Origin: an uncultured Saprospirales bacterium
GTDB taxonomy: Bacteria > Bacteroidota > Bacteroidia > Chitinophagales > JADIYW01
NCBI GenBank assembly: GCA_938008535.1
Contig: CALLKF010000121.1
Coordinates: 1 to 12,784 of the forward strand
DNA length: 12,784 nt
Direction of reading: 5' to 3'
In this document: piece after piece, positions 1-7,727 of the stretch
Position numbering within the stretch: the stretch's first letter is position 1
Layout of the letters: each line of letters starts with the position of its first letter
Made by a program: the position numbers and the translations under genes
The notes under the pieces: generated by a model
Told to the model about the DNA's origin: nothing
Databases searched by the model: none
The model's input: the letters and a program-made list of their open reading frames with translations, nothing else

Positions 1-2
1 TC

Positions 3-344
3 TTTGAACGAAGAGATTTTCAAAATATCATATTTAGAGAAATGGCAATGAATCAGCGTACAGGTATGGCTGAATTAATTACGACTCGATTACACCAAAA
101 TTTTTCTGTTATTCAAGATGTTATTGAAAATGGTATCAAACACAAAGAATTTAAAAAAGTAGATGTTGAATTAACGGTAATGACTATTATCGGTGTTGTG
201 AAAACGTATACTACTTCTTGCTCAATTGCTTGTAGAGTTTTGAAAATTGATGATCCAGAAATAGTTTATGATGATAAATACAAGAAACGACTAAAAAAAC
301 ATTTAAGAGAATTATTGGTTAATCACCTTGATATAAAATTATAA
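3..344 (+). CDS. TetR/AcrR-family transcriptional regulator, C-terminal part (5' end outside window)
   Basis: The reading frame is open from the left edge, so this is the last 113 residues of a longer gene. A Met at 42 exists but is not the likely start, because the frame continues upstream with family-like sequence (FQNIIFREMAMNQRTGM). The visible part is all helical and resembles the ligand-binding, dimerising C-terminal domain of TetR/AcrR repressors. The N-terminal helix-turn-helix is off-window, so DNA binding cannot be checked. The TolC gene starts 24 bases after its stop on the same strand, followed by two pump modules. This is the usual layout for a local repressor that responds to a pump substrate. 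The family call is moderately sure; the control of the operon is inferred from position. Confidence 0.72.
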   Translation, partial: FERRDFQNIIFREMAMNQRTGMAELITTRLHQNFSVIQDVIENGIKHKEFKKVDVELTVMTIIGVVKTYTTSCSIACRVLKIDDPEIVYDDKYKKRLKKHLRELLVNHLDIKL

Positions 345-368
345 AATACACACACCTAATCTATAAAA

Positions 369-1697
369 ATGAATACGCAAAAAATAGTAATTATTCTTCT
401 TTCAGTTTTGTGCTTGCAAAACATACAAGCACAAGAAACATTGAAATTATCATTAACAGAAGCATTTCAATTAGCAATTCAAAACAGCAAACAATTACAA
501 GTAGATAGCTTAAAGTTACAAGCATTAGATATAAAGAAAAGACAAACGCAAAATGCAATGTTGCCTGCTGTAAATATCAATTCCAGTTACACAAGATTGA
601 GCAATAACATAGAACCGTTTGTAGTTACGTTACCAGCACCAATTAATACTTCAATTTCAATAAGTCCAGTTGTATTAAACCAATACAACAATCGTGTTTC
701 CTTACAACAACCAATTTTTCAAGGTTTAAGAAATTGGAATACACTTAAAGCAATTCAACAACAAAAAATTGCTACTAAATACGACATCAATAAAGATGAG
801 CAAGATATTAAGTTAACTGTTATTCAAACGTACTTCAATTTATACAAGTTACAACAAACCAAAATTGTATTAGATTCTAACATTGCTCAAACTCAAGTGC
901 GTGTCAATGATATTTCTAAATTTAAAAACGCTGGTTTAGCATTGAACAACGATGTAATGCGTGCAGAATTGCAAAAAACAAACTTATTGGTAAGCAATGC
1001 AGATGTTGAAAGTGCCATCAATATTGCCAATTTCAACATGTGCGTTTTATTAGGTTTGAATTTTGACACTAAAATTGAAGTACAAAATCCTGAAGTGGTA
1101 AACGATGCTAATGAAACCATTCAAACATTAGTTTCATCGTCTTTTGCTGGAAGAGCAGAATTAAAAGCACAAGAGTACAGAAGCAAAGCAGCAGACTATC
1201 AAATAAAAGCATCTAAAAGTGCATATATGCCAACGGTAAGTGCTTTAGGAAACGGTTATTACAACAATCCAAATCAACGCGTTTTTCCTACAGAAGCTAA
1301 ATTTAAAGCAACTTGGGATGTTGGTGTAAGTTTAAGCTGGAACATCATGCAGCTATATACAGCGCGTGCAGTAGTAAACGATGCAAAAAATCAAAAGGCA
1401 CAACTTCAATCAGCAACGGCACAAATTAAAGATGGTATTTCAATGGAAGTGAATGCTGCATTTGAAACCTTAAAAGTTGCCTTATTAAAAATAGATTTAG
1501 CACAACGTGCCATTGACCAGGCAACAGAAAATAAAAGAATTTTAGATAATAGATTTGGTGCTCAAGTTGCTTTGTTGACCGATGTTTTGGATGCAGATCA
1601 ATTATTATTGCAAGCAAAAACAAATTTATTAAATGCACAGGCAGACGCAGCTATTGCTAATTATAAACTACAAAGAAGTTTAGGTGCTGTAAAATAA
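369..1697 (+). CDS. TolC-family outer membrane efflux channel
   Basis: The 442-residue protein begins with a Sec signal peptide (MNTQKIVIILLSVLCLQNIQAQ), with cleavage probably near residue 20-22. Two outer-membrane-efflux (OEP) repeats follow, roughly residues 27-215 and 245-440. The typical first-helix motif is SLTEAFQLAIQNSKQLQ, and the typical late segment is the long helix ending in RFGAQVALLTDVLDADQLLLQAKTNLLNAQADAA. Length and two-repeat structure match TolC/OprM channels, which trimerise into an outer-membrane barrel with a periplasmic tunnel. It is the only outer-membrane channel in the operon, so it probably serves both the ABC and the MFS pump encoded downstream. The ATG at 369 puts the signal peptide at the very N-terminus. 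There is no evident Shine-Dalgarno sequence. Confidence 0.93.
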   Translation: MNTQKIVIILLSVLCLQNIQAQETLKLSLTEAFQLAIQNSKQLQVDSLKLQALDIKKRQTQNAMLPAVNINSSYTRLSNNIEPFVVTLPAPINTSISISPVVLNQYNNRVSLQQPIFQGLRNWNTLKAIQQQKIATKYDINKDEQDIKLTVIQTYFNLYKLQQTKIVLDSNIAQTQVRVNDISKFKNAGLALNNDVMRAELQKTNLLVSNADVESAINIANFNMCVLLGLNFDTKIEVQNPEVVNDANETIQTLVSSSFAGRAELKAQEYRSKAADYQIKASKSAYMPTVSALGNGYYNNPNQRVFPTEAKFKATWDVGVSLSWNIMQLYTARAVVNDAKNQKAQLQSATAQIKDGISMEVNAAFETLKVALLKIDLAQRAIDQATENKRILDNRFGAQVALLTDVLDADQLLLQAKTNLLNAQADAAIANYKLQRSLGAVK

Positions 1698-1736
1698 AAT
1701 TGCCAGAGAAAGTGAACGATTCTAAATAAAAGATAA

Positions 1737-2837
1737 ATGAAACAAATACTATTTTCAACAATTACCTTATTCATTTTTGCTGCATGCAAAAATGAAAAGA
1801 GCTCTGAAGTAAAACCAGTTCGTAAAGATATTTCTGAAATTGTATTTGCATCAGGAAGTTTAGAATCAGACAATAAATACAATTTAACAGCTCAAACTGA
1901 TGGAAATATTATTAAACTAAATCTAACAGAAGGTGCAACTGTTTCTGTCAATCAAATTGTAGCAACTATTGATAATAAACAAAGTATAATCAATACGAAT
2001 AATGCTACAGATCAGTTAAAAATCACAAAATACAACACTACAGATAATGCGCCGTTGCTGCAACAAATCAATGCAAACATCGAAGCTGCAAAAGAAAAAT
2101 TGAGTCAAGATGTAATTCAAGAAAAAAGATACCAAGAATTATACAATCAAAGTAGTGTTACAAAAGTGGAGTTGGAAAAAATGCAATTGAGCACTAAAAC
2201 TTCTAAAGCGAATTTAGCTGCACTACAACAACAATACAAATCGGTTCAACAACAAAATCAACAACAATATATTACGCAAGCAAATGCTGTAAAATCTAAT
2301 GTGGTGAATCAGGAAAATAATTTAGTGAAAATTGTGGCTGCTGGAAAAGTGTATAAAAAAGTAAAACAAGTGGGTGATTATGTGCGTCGAGGTGATGTCA
2401 TTGCAATTATAGCGAACGAAAATTTATTGTATGCAAAACTAAATGTTGATGAAAATTCGATTGATAAAGTCAGCGTTGGACAAAAGGTTACCATTCAATT
2501 AAATACACAAAAAACTAAAAAATACAACGCAACTGTTAGTGAAATATTACCAGTGTTTGACGAACAATCGCAATCATTTATTGTTAAAGTTCAATTTGTT
2601 GAAAAGCCAGATTTTACTGTAAATGGAACTCAATTAGAAGCCAATATTTTAATAGGTGAGAAGAAGCAAGCATTACTAATTCCAAGAAATTATTTGTATT
2701 ACGGAAATAAAGTTCAACTAAAAGACGCAAAAGATTTAAAAACTGTTGAAACTGGAATTGTATCTACTGAGTATGTAGAAATTTTAAACGGATTATCTGA
2801 AAATGATATTTTAATTCCAGCAAAACCAAAAAAATAA
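1737..2837 (+). CDS. HlyD/MacA-type periplasmic adaptor, predicted lipoprotein
   Basis: This 366-residue membrane fusion protein starts with a short hydrophobic signal ending in FAAC, a lipobox with the lipidated cysteine at residue 17. It is therefore predicted to be anchored by lipid rather than a transmembrane helix. The first half of a lipoyl-like domain lies at about 38-82. A Gln/Lys-rich alpha-helical hairpin covers about 105-185. The second lipoyl half (GKVYKKVKQVGDYVRRGDVIAII) lies at about 203-226, followed by a beta-barrel domain to about 310 and a membrane-proximal domain to the end (IPRNYLYY...GLSENDILI). Its stop codon overlaps the ATG of the ABC permease (TAATG), so the two are probably translationally coupled. 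The likely role is to bridge the ABC permease to the TolC channel. Confidence 0.9.
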   Translation: MKQILFSTITLFIFAACKNEKSSEVKPVRKDISEIVFASGSLESDNKYNLTAQTDGNIIKLNLTEGATVSVNQIVATIDNKQSIINTNNATDQLKITKYNTTDNAPLLQQINANIEAAKEKLSQDVIQEKRYQELYNQSSVTKVELEKMQLSTKTSKANLAALQQQYKSVQQQNQQQYITQANAVKSNVVNQENNLVKIVAAGKVYKKVKQVGDYVRRGDVIAIIANENLLYAKLNVDENSIDKVSVGQKVTIQLNTQKTKKYNATVSEILPVFDEQSQSFIVKVQFVEKPDFTVNGTQLEANILIGEKKQALLIPRNYLYYGNKVQLKDAKDLKTVETGIVSTEYVEILNGLSENDILIPAKPKK

Positions 2838-4078
2838 TGGCTTTTAAAAAACATCCAATTAACACAGAAGTTGCTTACACCTATATAGTAAGCAATAAAC
2901 GCTTAACCATGGTTGCGGCTTTAGGTGTTACATTGGGTATTGCTGTTTTTATTTTCATGAATTCTATGTTGGCTGGTTTTGATAAATCTTCGTCAGAAGC
3001 ATTTTTTAAATCTATTCCACATATTCGTATCTATAAAGATGATGAAATTTCAAAACCATTTGCCAATCAAACAGGAAACAATATTCCAGTTATTATTAAT
3101 CCAAAAGTAGTACCTGCTAACAACACGATTATCAATCCTAAACAAGTAATTCAACTCTTAAAAAATCAACCAGACGTTGCATTTGTTACACCACAATTAA
3201 CAGTTGGTATTTTTTACAACAATGCAAAAACACAGATTAGTGGTCGCGCAATTGGAATTCTTCCAGAAGAAGCTAATCAAATGTTTAATATGGAATCGTA
3301 TGTAGTAGAAGGCAGTGTAAACAACTTAAAAAACAACATCAATGGAATTTTATTAGGTGCTGGTGTGGCATCAAAAATGAATGTAAAAGAAGGCGACAAT
3401 ATCAGCATTACTTCATCTATTGGAATGACAAAAGTGATGAAAGTAATCGGTGTTTTTCAGACAAATAATTCTGTAGTCGATAAAACAACTGCGTACATCA
3501 ATATTGCATTTGCGCAACAACTTCTGAAAAAAAATGCGTCTTACATTACGGATATAAATGTCAATATAAAAGATTACACGAAAGCAAAAGCGTATGCAGT
3601 TAATTTGGCGCAATTAACGAATTACAAAGCCGAAGATTGGGAAACTGCCAATGAAACCTATATGGCTGCAACAAAAATGCGTGCCATCATCATTCGTTTT
3701 GTTTCTATTTCTATTCTTTTAGTGGCAGGTTTTGGAATTTATAATATTTTAAACATGACGGTCATGCAAAAAATAAACGACATCGCCATTTTAAAAGCTA
3801 TTGGTTTTAATGGATTTGATGTTGTGTCTATTTTCGTTTCGCAAGCATTAATTATTGGTTTAATAGGTATTGTCTTTGGTGTGTTGTTCGCTTCTATTAT
3901 GGTTGCCAGTTTACAAAGTTATTATGTTGGCGGCGACATCGGTTATTTTCCAATTTATTTCAAACTCAGTAATTTCATTAAAGGTGTCGCGTTTGGTTTT
4001 GGTGTCACATTTTTAGCAGGTTTCATTCCAGCACGCAAAGCGGCAAACGTTGATCCAGTTTCAATTTTTAGAAAATAA
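2837..4078 (+). CDS. ABC transporter permease, MacB/LolE (FtsX-like) type
   Basis: The 413-residue inner-membrane protein has the four-helix MacB/LolE plan. TM1 lies at about residues 22-44, followed by a large periplasmic core domain (about 45-280). TM2-TM4 follow at about 283-307, 328-355 and 380-398. Between TM2 and TM3 is the cytoplasmic coupling segment (MQKINDIAILKAIGF) typical of FtsX-domain permeases. The C-terminus PARKAANVDPVSIFRK is the usual ending of the family. Unlike MacB it has no fused ATPase; that subunit is the next gene, three bases on, as in Bacillus YknYZ and in LolCDE. With a lipoprotein adaptor and TolC beside it, a periplasm-to-outside efflux role is more likely than lipoprotein sorting. 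The substrate is unknown. Confidence 0.9.
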   Translation: MAFKKHPINTEVAYTYIVSNKRLTMVAALGVTLGIAVFIFMNSMLAGFDKSSSEAFFKSIPHIRIYKDDEISKPFANQTGNNIPVIINPKVVPANNTIINPKQVIQLLKNQPDVAFVTPQLTVGIFYNNAKTQISGRAIGILPEEANQMFNMESYVVEGSVNNLKNNINGILLGAGVASKMNVKEGDNISITSSIGMTKVMKVIGVFQTNNSVVDKTTAYINIAFAQQLLKKNASYITDINVNIKDYTKAKAYAVNLAQLTNYKAEDWETANETYMAATKMRAIIIRFVSISILLVAGFGIYNILNMTVMQKINDIAILKAIGFNGFDVVSIFVSQALIIGLIGIVFGVLFASIMVASLQSYYVGGDIGYFPIYFKLSNFIKGVAFGFGVTFLAGFIPARKAANVDPVSIFRK

Positions 4079-4081
4079 CAG

Positions 4082-4777
4082 ATGAAAGAAATAATATTAC
4101 AAACAAAATCCATCACCAAACACTTCTACGAACCTGTAGAATTTAAAGTGCTGGATGATATTTCTTTCGATGTTTACAAAGGAGAATTTTTAACCGTTAT
4201 TGGTAAATCTGGTTGTGGTAAATCTACCTTGTTGTATATTTTATCTACAATGGATACTGAATTTGAAGGCGAACTGTTTATCGATAATCAAAACGTATCC
4301 AGATGGAAACAAGATAAATTAGCAACTATCAGAAACGAAAAAATTGGTTTCGTTTTTCAGTTTCATTATTTATTGGCAGAGTTTTCTTGTTTAAAAAATG
4401 TAATGATTCCAGCATTGCGATTAGGAAAATTACCTTATGATGTTATTGAAGAAAAAGCATACCAAAAATTAGAATTATTAGGATTAAAAGATCAGGCATT
4501 AAAACCATCTTCTAAATTATCTGGTGGACAACAACAACGTGTTGCTATTGCGCGCGCTTTGATAAACGATCCGTTAATAATAATGGGTGATGAGCCAACA
4601 GGAAATTTAGACAGTGTAAATACACAAAATATATTCTCCATTTTTAAAGAACTAACACAAGAATTTGGACAAACCATTATTGCTGTTACACACGATAATG
4701 ATTTTGCAAAAGCTTCTGACAGAACTATAGAAATGCAAGACGGAAAAATAATAAATCAAGATTATAAATTTAATTAA
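4082..4777 (+). CDS. ABC transporter ATP-binding subunit, MacB/LolD type
   Basis: The 231-residue protein is a complete nucleotide-binding domain. It has Walker A GKSGCGKST (41-49), Q-loop Gln93 in VFQFHYLL, ABC signature LSGGQQQRVAIARAL (146-160), Walker B LIIMGDE with Asp170 and Glu171, D-loop NLDS (175-178) and H-loop His204. All catalytic residues are present. The sequence GDEPTGNLDS is characteristic of the LolD/MacB/FtsE branch, which agrees with the permease encoded three bases upstream. Two copies should dimerise beneath two permeases. The next gene starts 10 bases after its stop, so transcription probably runs on into the EmrA/EmrB-like pair. Confidence 0.94.
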   Translation: MKEIILQTKSITKHFYEPVEFKVLDDISFDVYKGEFLTVIGKSGCGKSTLLYILSTMDTEFEGELFIDNQNVSRWKQDKLATIRNEKIGFVFQFHYLLAEFSCLKNVMIPALRLGKLPYDVIEEKAYQKLELLGLKDQALKPSSKLSGGQQQRVAIARALINDPLIIMGDEPTGNLDSVNTQNIFSIFKELTQEFGQTIIAVTHDNDFAKASDRTIEMQDGKIINQDYKFN

Positions 4778-4787
4778 CTACGTAAAT

Positions 4788-5921
4788 ATGGAAACGACAA
4801 CACAAGAAAAAAAATCACCTAAAAGTTTTATAAAACCAATTATTGGTATACTAATTTTAGGATGCGCTGCCTATTTTGGGTACACAAAAATATTGTATTC
4901 GCAACATAATGAAGACACCGAAAACTCACAAATTGAATGCAACATTGTTCCTGTTGCAGCGCGTATTTCCGGTTATGTAGAAGAAGTATATGTTGTAGAA
5001 AATCAACAGATTCATAAAGGCGATACTATCTTAAAATTAGATGACAGAGATTTGAAAATTCGTTTGCAGCAAGCCATTATCAATGCAAAAAGTGCAGGTG
5101 CAAATGTTAGCGTGGTTAGAAGTAATGTTTCTTCAGCAGATGCTTCTGCAAGTGCGGTTTCATCATCTATTGCTACTGCACAAGCTGGTATCGAAACAGC
5201 AAAAGCAAACGTAGAAGCAGCAAAAGTGCGCGTATGGAATGCAACTGAAAACTTCAAACGCTACGAACAATTATTCAACCAAACATCAGCAACACAAGCA
5301 CAATACGACCAGGCATTAACTGAAAAACAATCAGCAGAACGACAAGTAACAATTGCAGAAAAACAAGTAATAGTAGCTCAAGCACAATTGAAAGCAGCGC
5401 AACAACAAGCATCTGCGTCACGCACGCAAGCAAATGGAGTTGGCACACAGGTTAGTTTAGCAGAAGTTGGTATTCAACAACAAAATGCAAACATAGATTT
5501 TGCGAAATTACAATTATCGTATGCGTATTTAATTGCGCCATGCGATGGTTTTATTTCTAAAAAGAATGTACAAGTTGGTCAGTTAATAAATCCTGGTCAA
5601 ACTCTAATGAGTATTGTGGATGAAAATTCTCTTTGGATTACTGCAAACTTTAAAGAAACACAAATTGAAAACATGAAAGTTGGACAAGATGTAAACATTA
5701 TCGTAGATGCCTATCCAAAACAAAAGTTTAAAGGAAAAATTGAATCCGTACAAGCAGCAACTGGTTCTAAGTTTTCATTATTGCCTGCCGATAATGCAAC
5801 TGGAAATTTCGTGAAAGTAGTACAACGTATACCAGTTCGTATTGCATTATTCGATGATAAAAAAGATAACTTTTATTTACGCGCAGGTATGAATGTTTCG
5901 GTTGCTGTTAAAGTGAAATAA
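4788..5921 (+). CDS. EmrA-like membrane fusion protein (HlyD family)
   Basis: The 377-residue adaptor has a short cytoplasmic tail, one TM helix (about residues 15-34) and a periplasmic domain. The first lipoyl half is VAARISGYVEEVYVVENQQIHKGDTILKLDD (about 56-86). A very long Ala/Gln/Ser-rich helical hairpin runs from about 88 to 240. The second lipoyl half follows (APCDGFISKKNVQVGQLINPGQTL), then a beta-barrel domain (SLWITANFKETQIENMKVGQ) and the EmrA-type ending around VVQRIPVRI and LRAGMNVSV. It differs from the first adaptor in anchoring (TM helix, not lipid) and in its longer hairpin. It is therefore best paired with the MFS transporter encoded next, as in EmrAB-TolC. The hairpin is unusually repetitive, which makes its exact boundaries uncertain. 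Confidence 0.93.
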   Translation: METTTQEKKSPKSFIKPIIGILILGCAAYFGYTKILYSQHNEDTENSQIECNIVPVAARISGYVEEVYVVENQQIHKGDTILKLDDRDLKIRLQQAIINAKSAGANVSVVRSNVSSADASASAVSSSIATAQAGIETAKANVEAAKVRVWNATENFKRYEQLFNQTSATQAQYDQALTEKQSAERQVTIAEKQVIVAQAQLKAAQQQASASRTQANGVGTQVSLAEVGIQQQNANIDFAKLQLSYAYLIAPCDGFISKKNVQVGQLINPGQTLMSIVDENSLWITANFKETQIENMKVGQDVNIIVDAYPKQKFKGKIESVQAATGSKFSLLPADNATGNFVKVVQRIPVRIALFDDKKDNFYLRAGMNVSVAVKVK

Positions 5922-5947
5922 TAAAGTTTTTTGTCAGATAGCTAATA

Positions 5948-5975
5948 ACTCATTACTCATTACTCATCACTTATC
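5948..5975 (+). repeat. Four 7-bp tandem repeats directly before the MFS start codon
   Basis: ACTCATT, ACTCATT, ACTCATC and ACTTATC follow one another without a gap, and the last base touches the ATG at 5976. The first two units are identical; the third and fourth carry one and two changes from them. The array fills about half of the 54-base gap after the EmrA-like gene, exactly where the ribosome binds. Copy-number change by slippage would alter the leader, not the reading frame. A regulatory effect is inference; the repeat itself is plain in the sequence. Confidence 0.85.
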
Positions 5976-7553
5976 ATGACACAAGATCAAACCAATAGCT
6001 TAATAGAACACGGCGCGCGCAGATATATCATCACGATAACTGTTGTGTTGTGTACTTTATTAGAATTAATTGATACCACCGTAGTAAACGTGGCTACCAG
6101 CACCTTAATGGGAAATTTAGGTGCTACCATTTCTGAAGTAAGTTGGGTAATTGCAGCGTATGCAATTGCCAATGTAATTGTAGTACCGATGAGTGGTTTC
6201 CTTTCTTCTTTCTTTGGTCGAAAATATTATTTCGCTGGCTCTGTTGCCATCTTTACGGCAGCTTCGTTGATGTGCGGTTTGTCCGGTTCCATTTGGACAT
6301 TAGTATTTTGGCGTTTCGTACAAGGCATTGGCGGTGGTGCCTTATTTGCTACTTCACAAACTATTTTAAAAGAAATCTATCCACCGGAAAAAATAGGAAT
6401 GGCAATGGCGATGTTTGGAATGGGTGTTATTTTAGGTCCTACCATCGGACCATTTCTCGGTGGTTACTTAGTGTATAATTATTCTTGGCCAGTTATTTTT
6501 TATGTAAATATTCCGATTGGTATTGTTGCTGTGTTTTTGACACTCACATATATTCGAGACAATCCATTCGATAAAAAACAGGAAGCCGGAATCGATTGGC
6601 TCGGTATTATTTTATTGATTATTGGTATTGGTTCTTTGCAGTTAGTATTAGAACAAGGCGAACGCAACGATTGGTTCGAATCGCAGTATATCATTACGTT
6701 TACCTTATTGGCAGTTGGTGGAATTGTAGGTTTTATTATTAGAGAATTAACTGCAGAAAATCCAATTGTTGACTTGCGAGTTTTATTAAAAGGAAACGTC
6801 GCCATAGCAACCGTCATGAATTTTGTGTTAGGATTTATTCTCTTCGGCAGCGTATTTATTTATCCAATTTATATGCAGCGTTTCTTAGGTTTCACCGCGC
6901 AAATGTCAGGTGCTATGTTTATTCCTGGTGCGTTGCTAAGCGGTATGCTGATGCCTGTCGTTGGTGGTTTATTATCAAAAGGAACACCACCAAAATATAT
7001 GATCATCGGCGGCTTTTTAACAACATCTATATTTGTGTTTTGGTCGTCATTTATTTTCACCACCAACACCGGAACCGAAGCTATGTATTGGCCTTTGCTG
7101 GTGCGTGGTTTAGGAATGGCATTTTTATTTGTGCCGCTTTCCGGCTTAACGCTAGGCGGTTTAAACGGAAAAGACGTAGGACAGGCGAGTGGCATCTCCA
7201 ACATGATTCGTCAAATTGGCGGCTCTATGAGTGTGGCAATTATTGGTGTATTGAATGAAACATTAAGCGCAGAACACAGAGCCAATATTTTAGACCATGT
7301 TACACCAGATAATATTTTAGTTAACGAACGCTTAAACGCCATGAAAGCAGGTTTAATGAGTGCCACCGCAGATGCCGACAAAGCAGCGCAACAGGCACTC
7401 GCATTTTTAGATTATAGCATCAACAAACAAGCAGCCATCTTAAGTTATATTGATATATTTCATTACTTAACTGTCTTTATTTTGATTTCCATTCCATTGG
7501 TACTGTTTGCAAAAACATACAAACTAAACAAAGACGACTTAGGCGGTCATTAA
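5976..7553 (+). CDS. DHA2-type MFS multidrug transporter, EmrB/QacA-like
   Basis: The 525-residue, very hydrophobic protein fits the 14-helix drug:proton antiporter-2 group. TM1 carries the motif LLELIDTTVVNVA, with the conserved Asp at 33. The motif A region between TM2 and TM3 reads GFLSSFFGRKYYF (74-86). Motif B is WRFVQGIGGG, with Arg113, and the antiporter motif C is GVILGPTIGP (150-159). A soluble insert with few hydrophobic residues (about 425-475) precedes the last helix. It probably uses the proton gradient to export hydrophobic or amphiphilic compounds through the EmrA-like adaptor and the TolC channel. It is the last gene before the terminator. The ATG at 5976 fits, as it leaves a short polar N-terminus before TM1. 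The substrate cannot be predicted. Confidence 0.94.
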   Translation: MTQDQTNSLIEHGARRYIITITVVLCTLLELIDTTVVNVATSTLMGNLGATISEVSWVIAAYAIANVIVVPMSGFLSSFFGRKYYFAGSVAIFTAASLMCGLSGSIWTLVFWRFVQGIGGGALFATSQTILKEIYPPEKIGMAMAMFGMGVILGPTIGPFLGGYLVYNYSWPVIFYVNIPIGIVAVFLTLTYIRDNPFDKKQEAGIDWLGIILLIIGIGSLQLVLEQGERNDWFESQYIITFTLLAVGGIVGFIIRELTAENPIVDLRVLLKGNVAIATVMNFVLGFILFGSVFIYPIYMQRFLGFTAQMSGAMFIPGALLSGMLMPVVGGLLSKGTPPKYMIIGGFLTTSIFVFWSSFIFTTNTGTEAMYWPLLVRGLGMAFLFVPLSGLTLGGLNGKDVGQASGISNMIRQIGGSMSVAIIGVLNETLSAEHRANILDHVTPDNILVNERLNAMKAGLMSATADADKAAQQALAFLDYSINKQAAILSYIDIFHYLTVFILISIPLVLFAKTYKLNKDDLGGH

Positions 7554-7583
7554 TAATAAAAAAGTTCGGAAGTAAACAACTCG

Positions 7584-7618
7584 ACGCAGAAAGCATAAAC
7601 ACTTTCTGCGTTTTTTTT
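7584..7618 (+). terminator. Intrinsic terminator of the efflux operon
   Basis: ACGCAGAAAG (7584-7593) pairs perfectly with CTTTCTGCGT (7602-7611) around an 8-base loop, and eight T residues (7611-7618) follow. It sits 31 bases after the MFS stop. It is oriented for + strand transcription; on the other strand the hairpin is not followed by a U-run, so it should not efficiently stop the converging transcript. Confidence 0.92.
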
Positions 7619-7727
7619 ATTTTAGAATTACAAACCACCATACCGTGTTTTACCAATCACTTTAATGTAATTTCAGAATTCAGAGTCATGATTTAAGATT
7701 TATTATTTTCTTACATCTGAATTAATA

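Noticed and set aside
2226..2270. CAA-rich stretch in the first adaptor gene as a possible microsatellite.
   Set aside because: The triplets are interrupted and encode Gln residues of the predicted helical hairpin. Similar Gln-rich stretches occur in the other adaptor, so this is ordinary coding composition.
2837..4777. LolCDE lipoprotein-release complex as the identity of the ABC genes.
   Set aside because: The fold class fits, but there is a single permease gene, and it is coupled to a HlyD-type adaptor and TolC. That arrangement points to MacAB/YknXYZ-like efflux.
6143..7258. Open frames of 70-111 codons overlapping the MFS gene in other frames.
   Set aside because: They lie wholly within a clear 14-TM transporter gene and have implausible composition (runs of Cys, Trp and Arg, or low-complexity Pro and Asn).
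7554..7727. A terminator for the minus-strand pair in the convergent gap.
   Set aside because: The only strong hairpin (7584-7611) has its T-run on the + strand side. Read from the other strand it lacks a U-tract, and no other clear stem was found.
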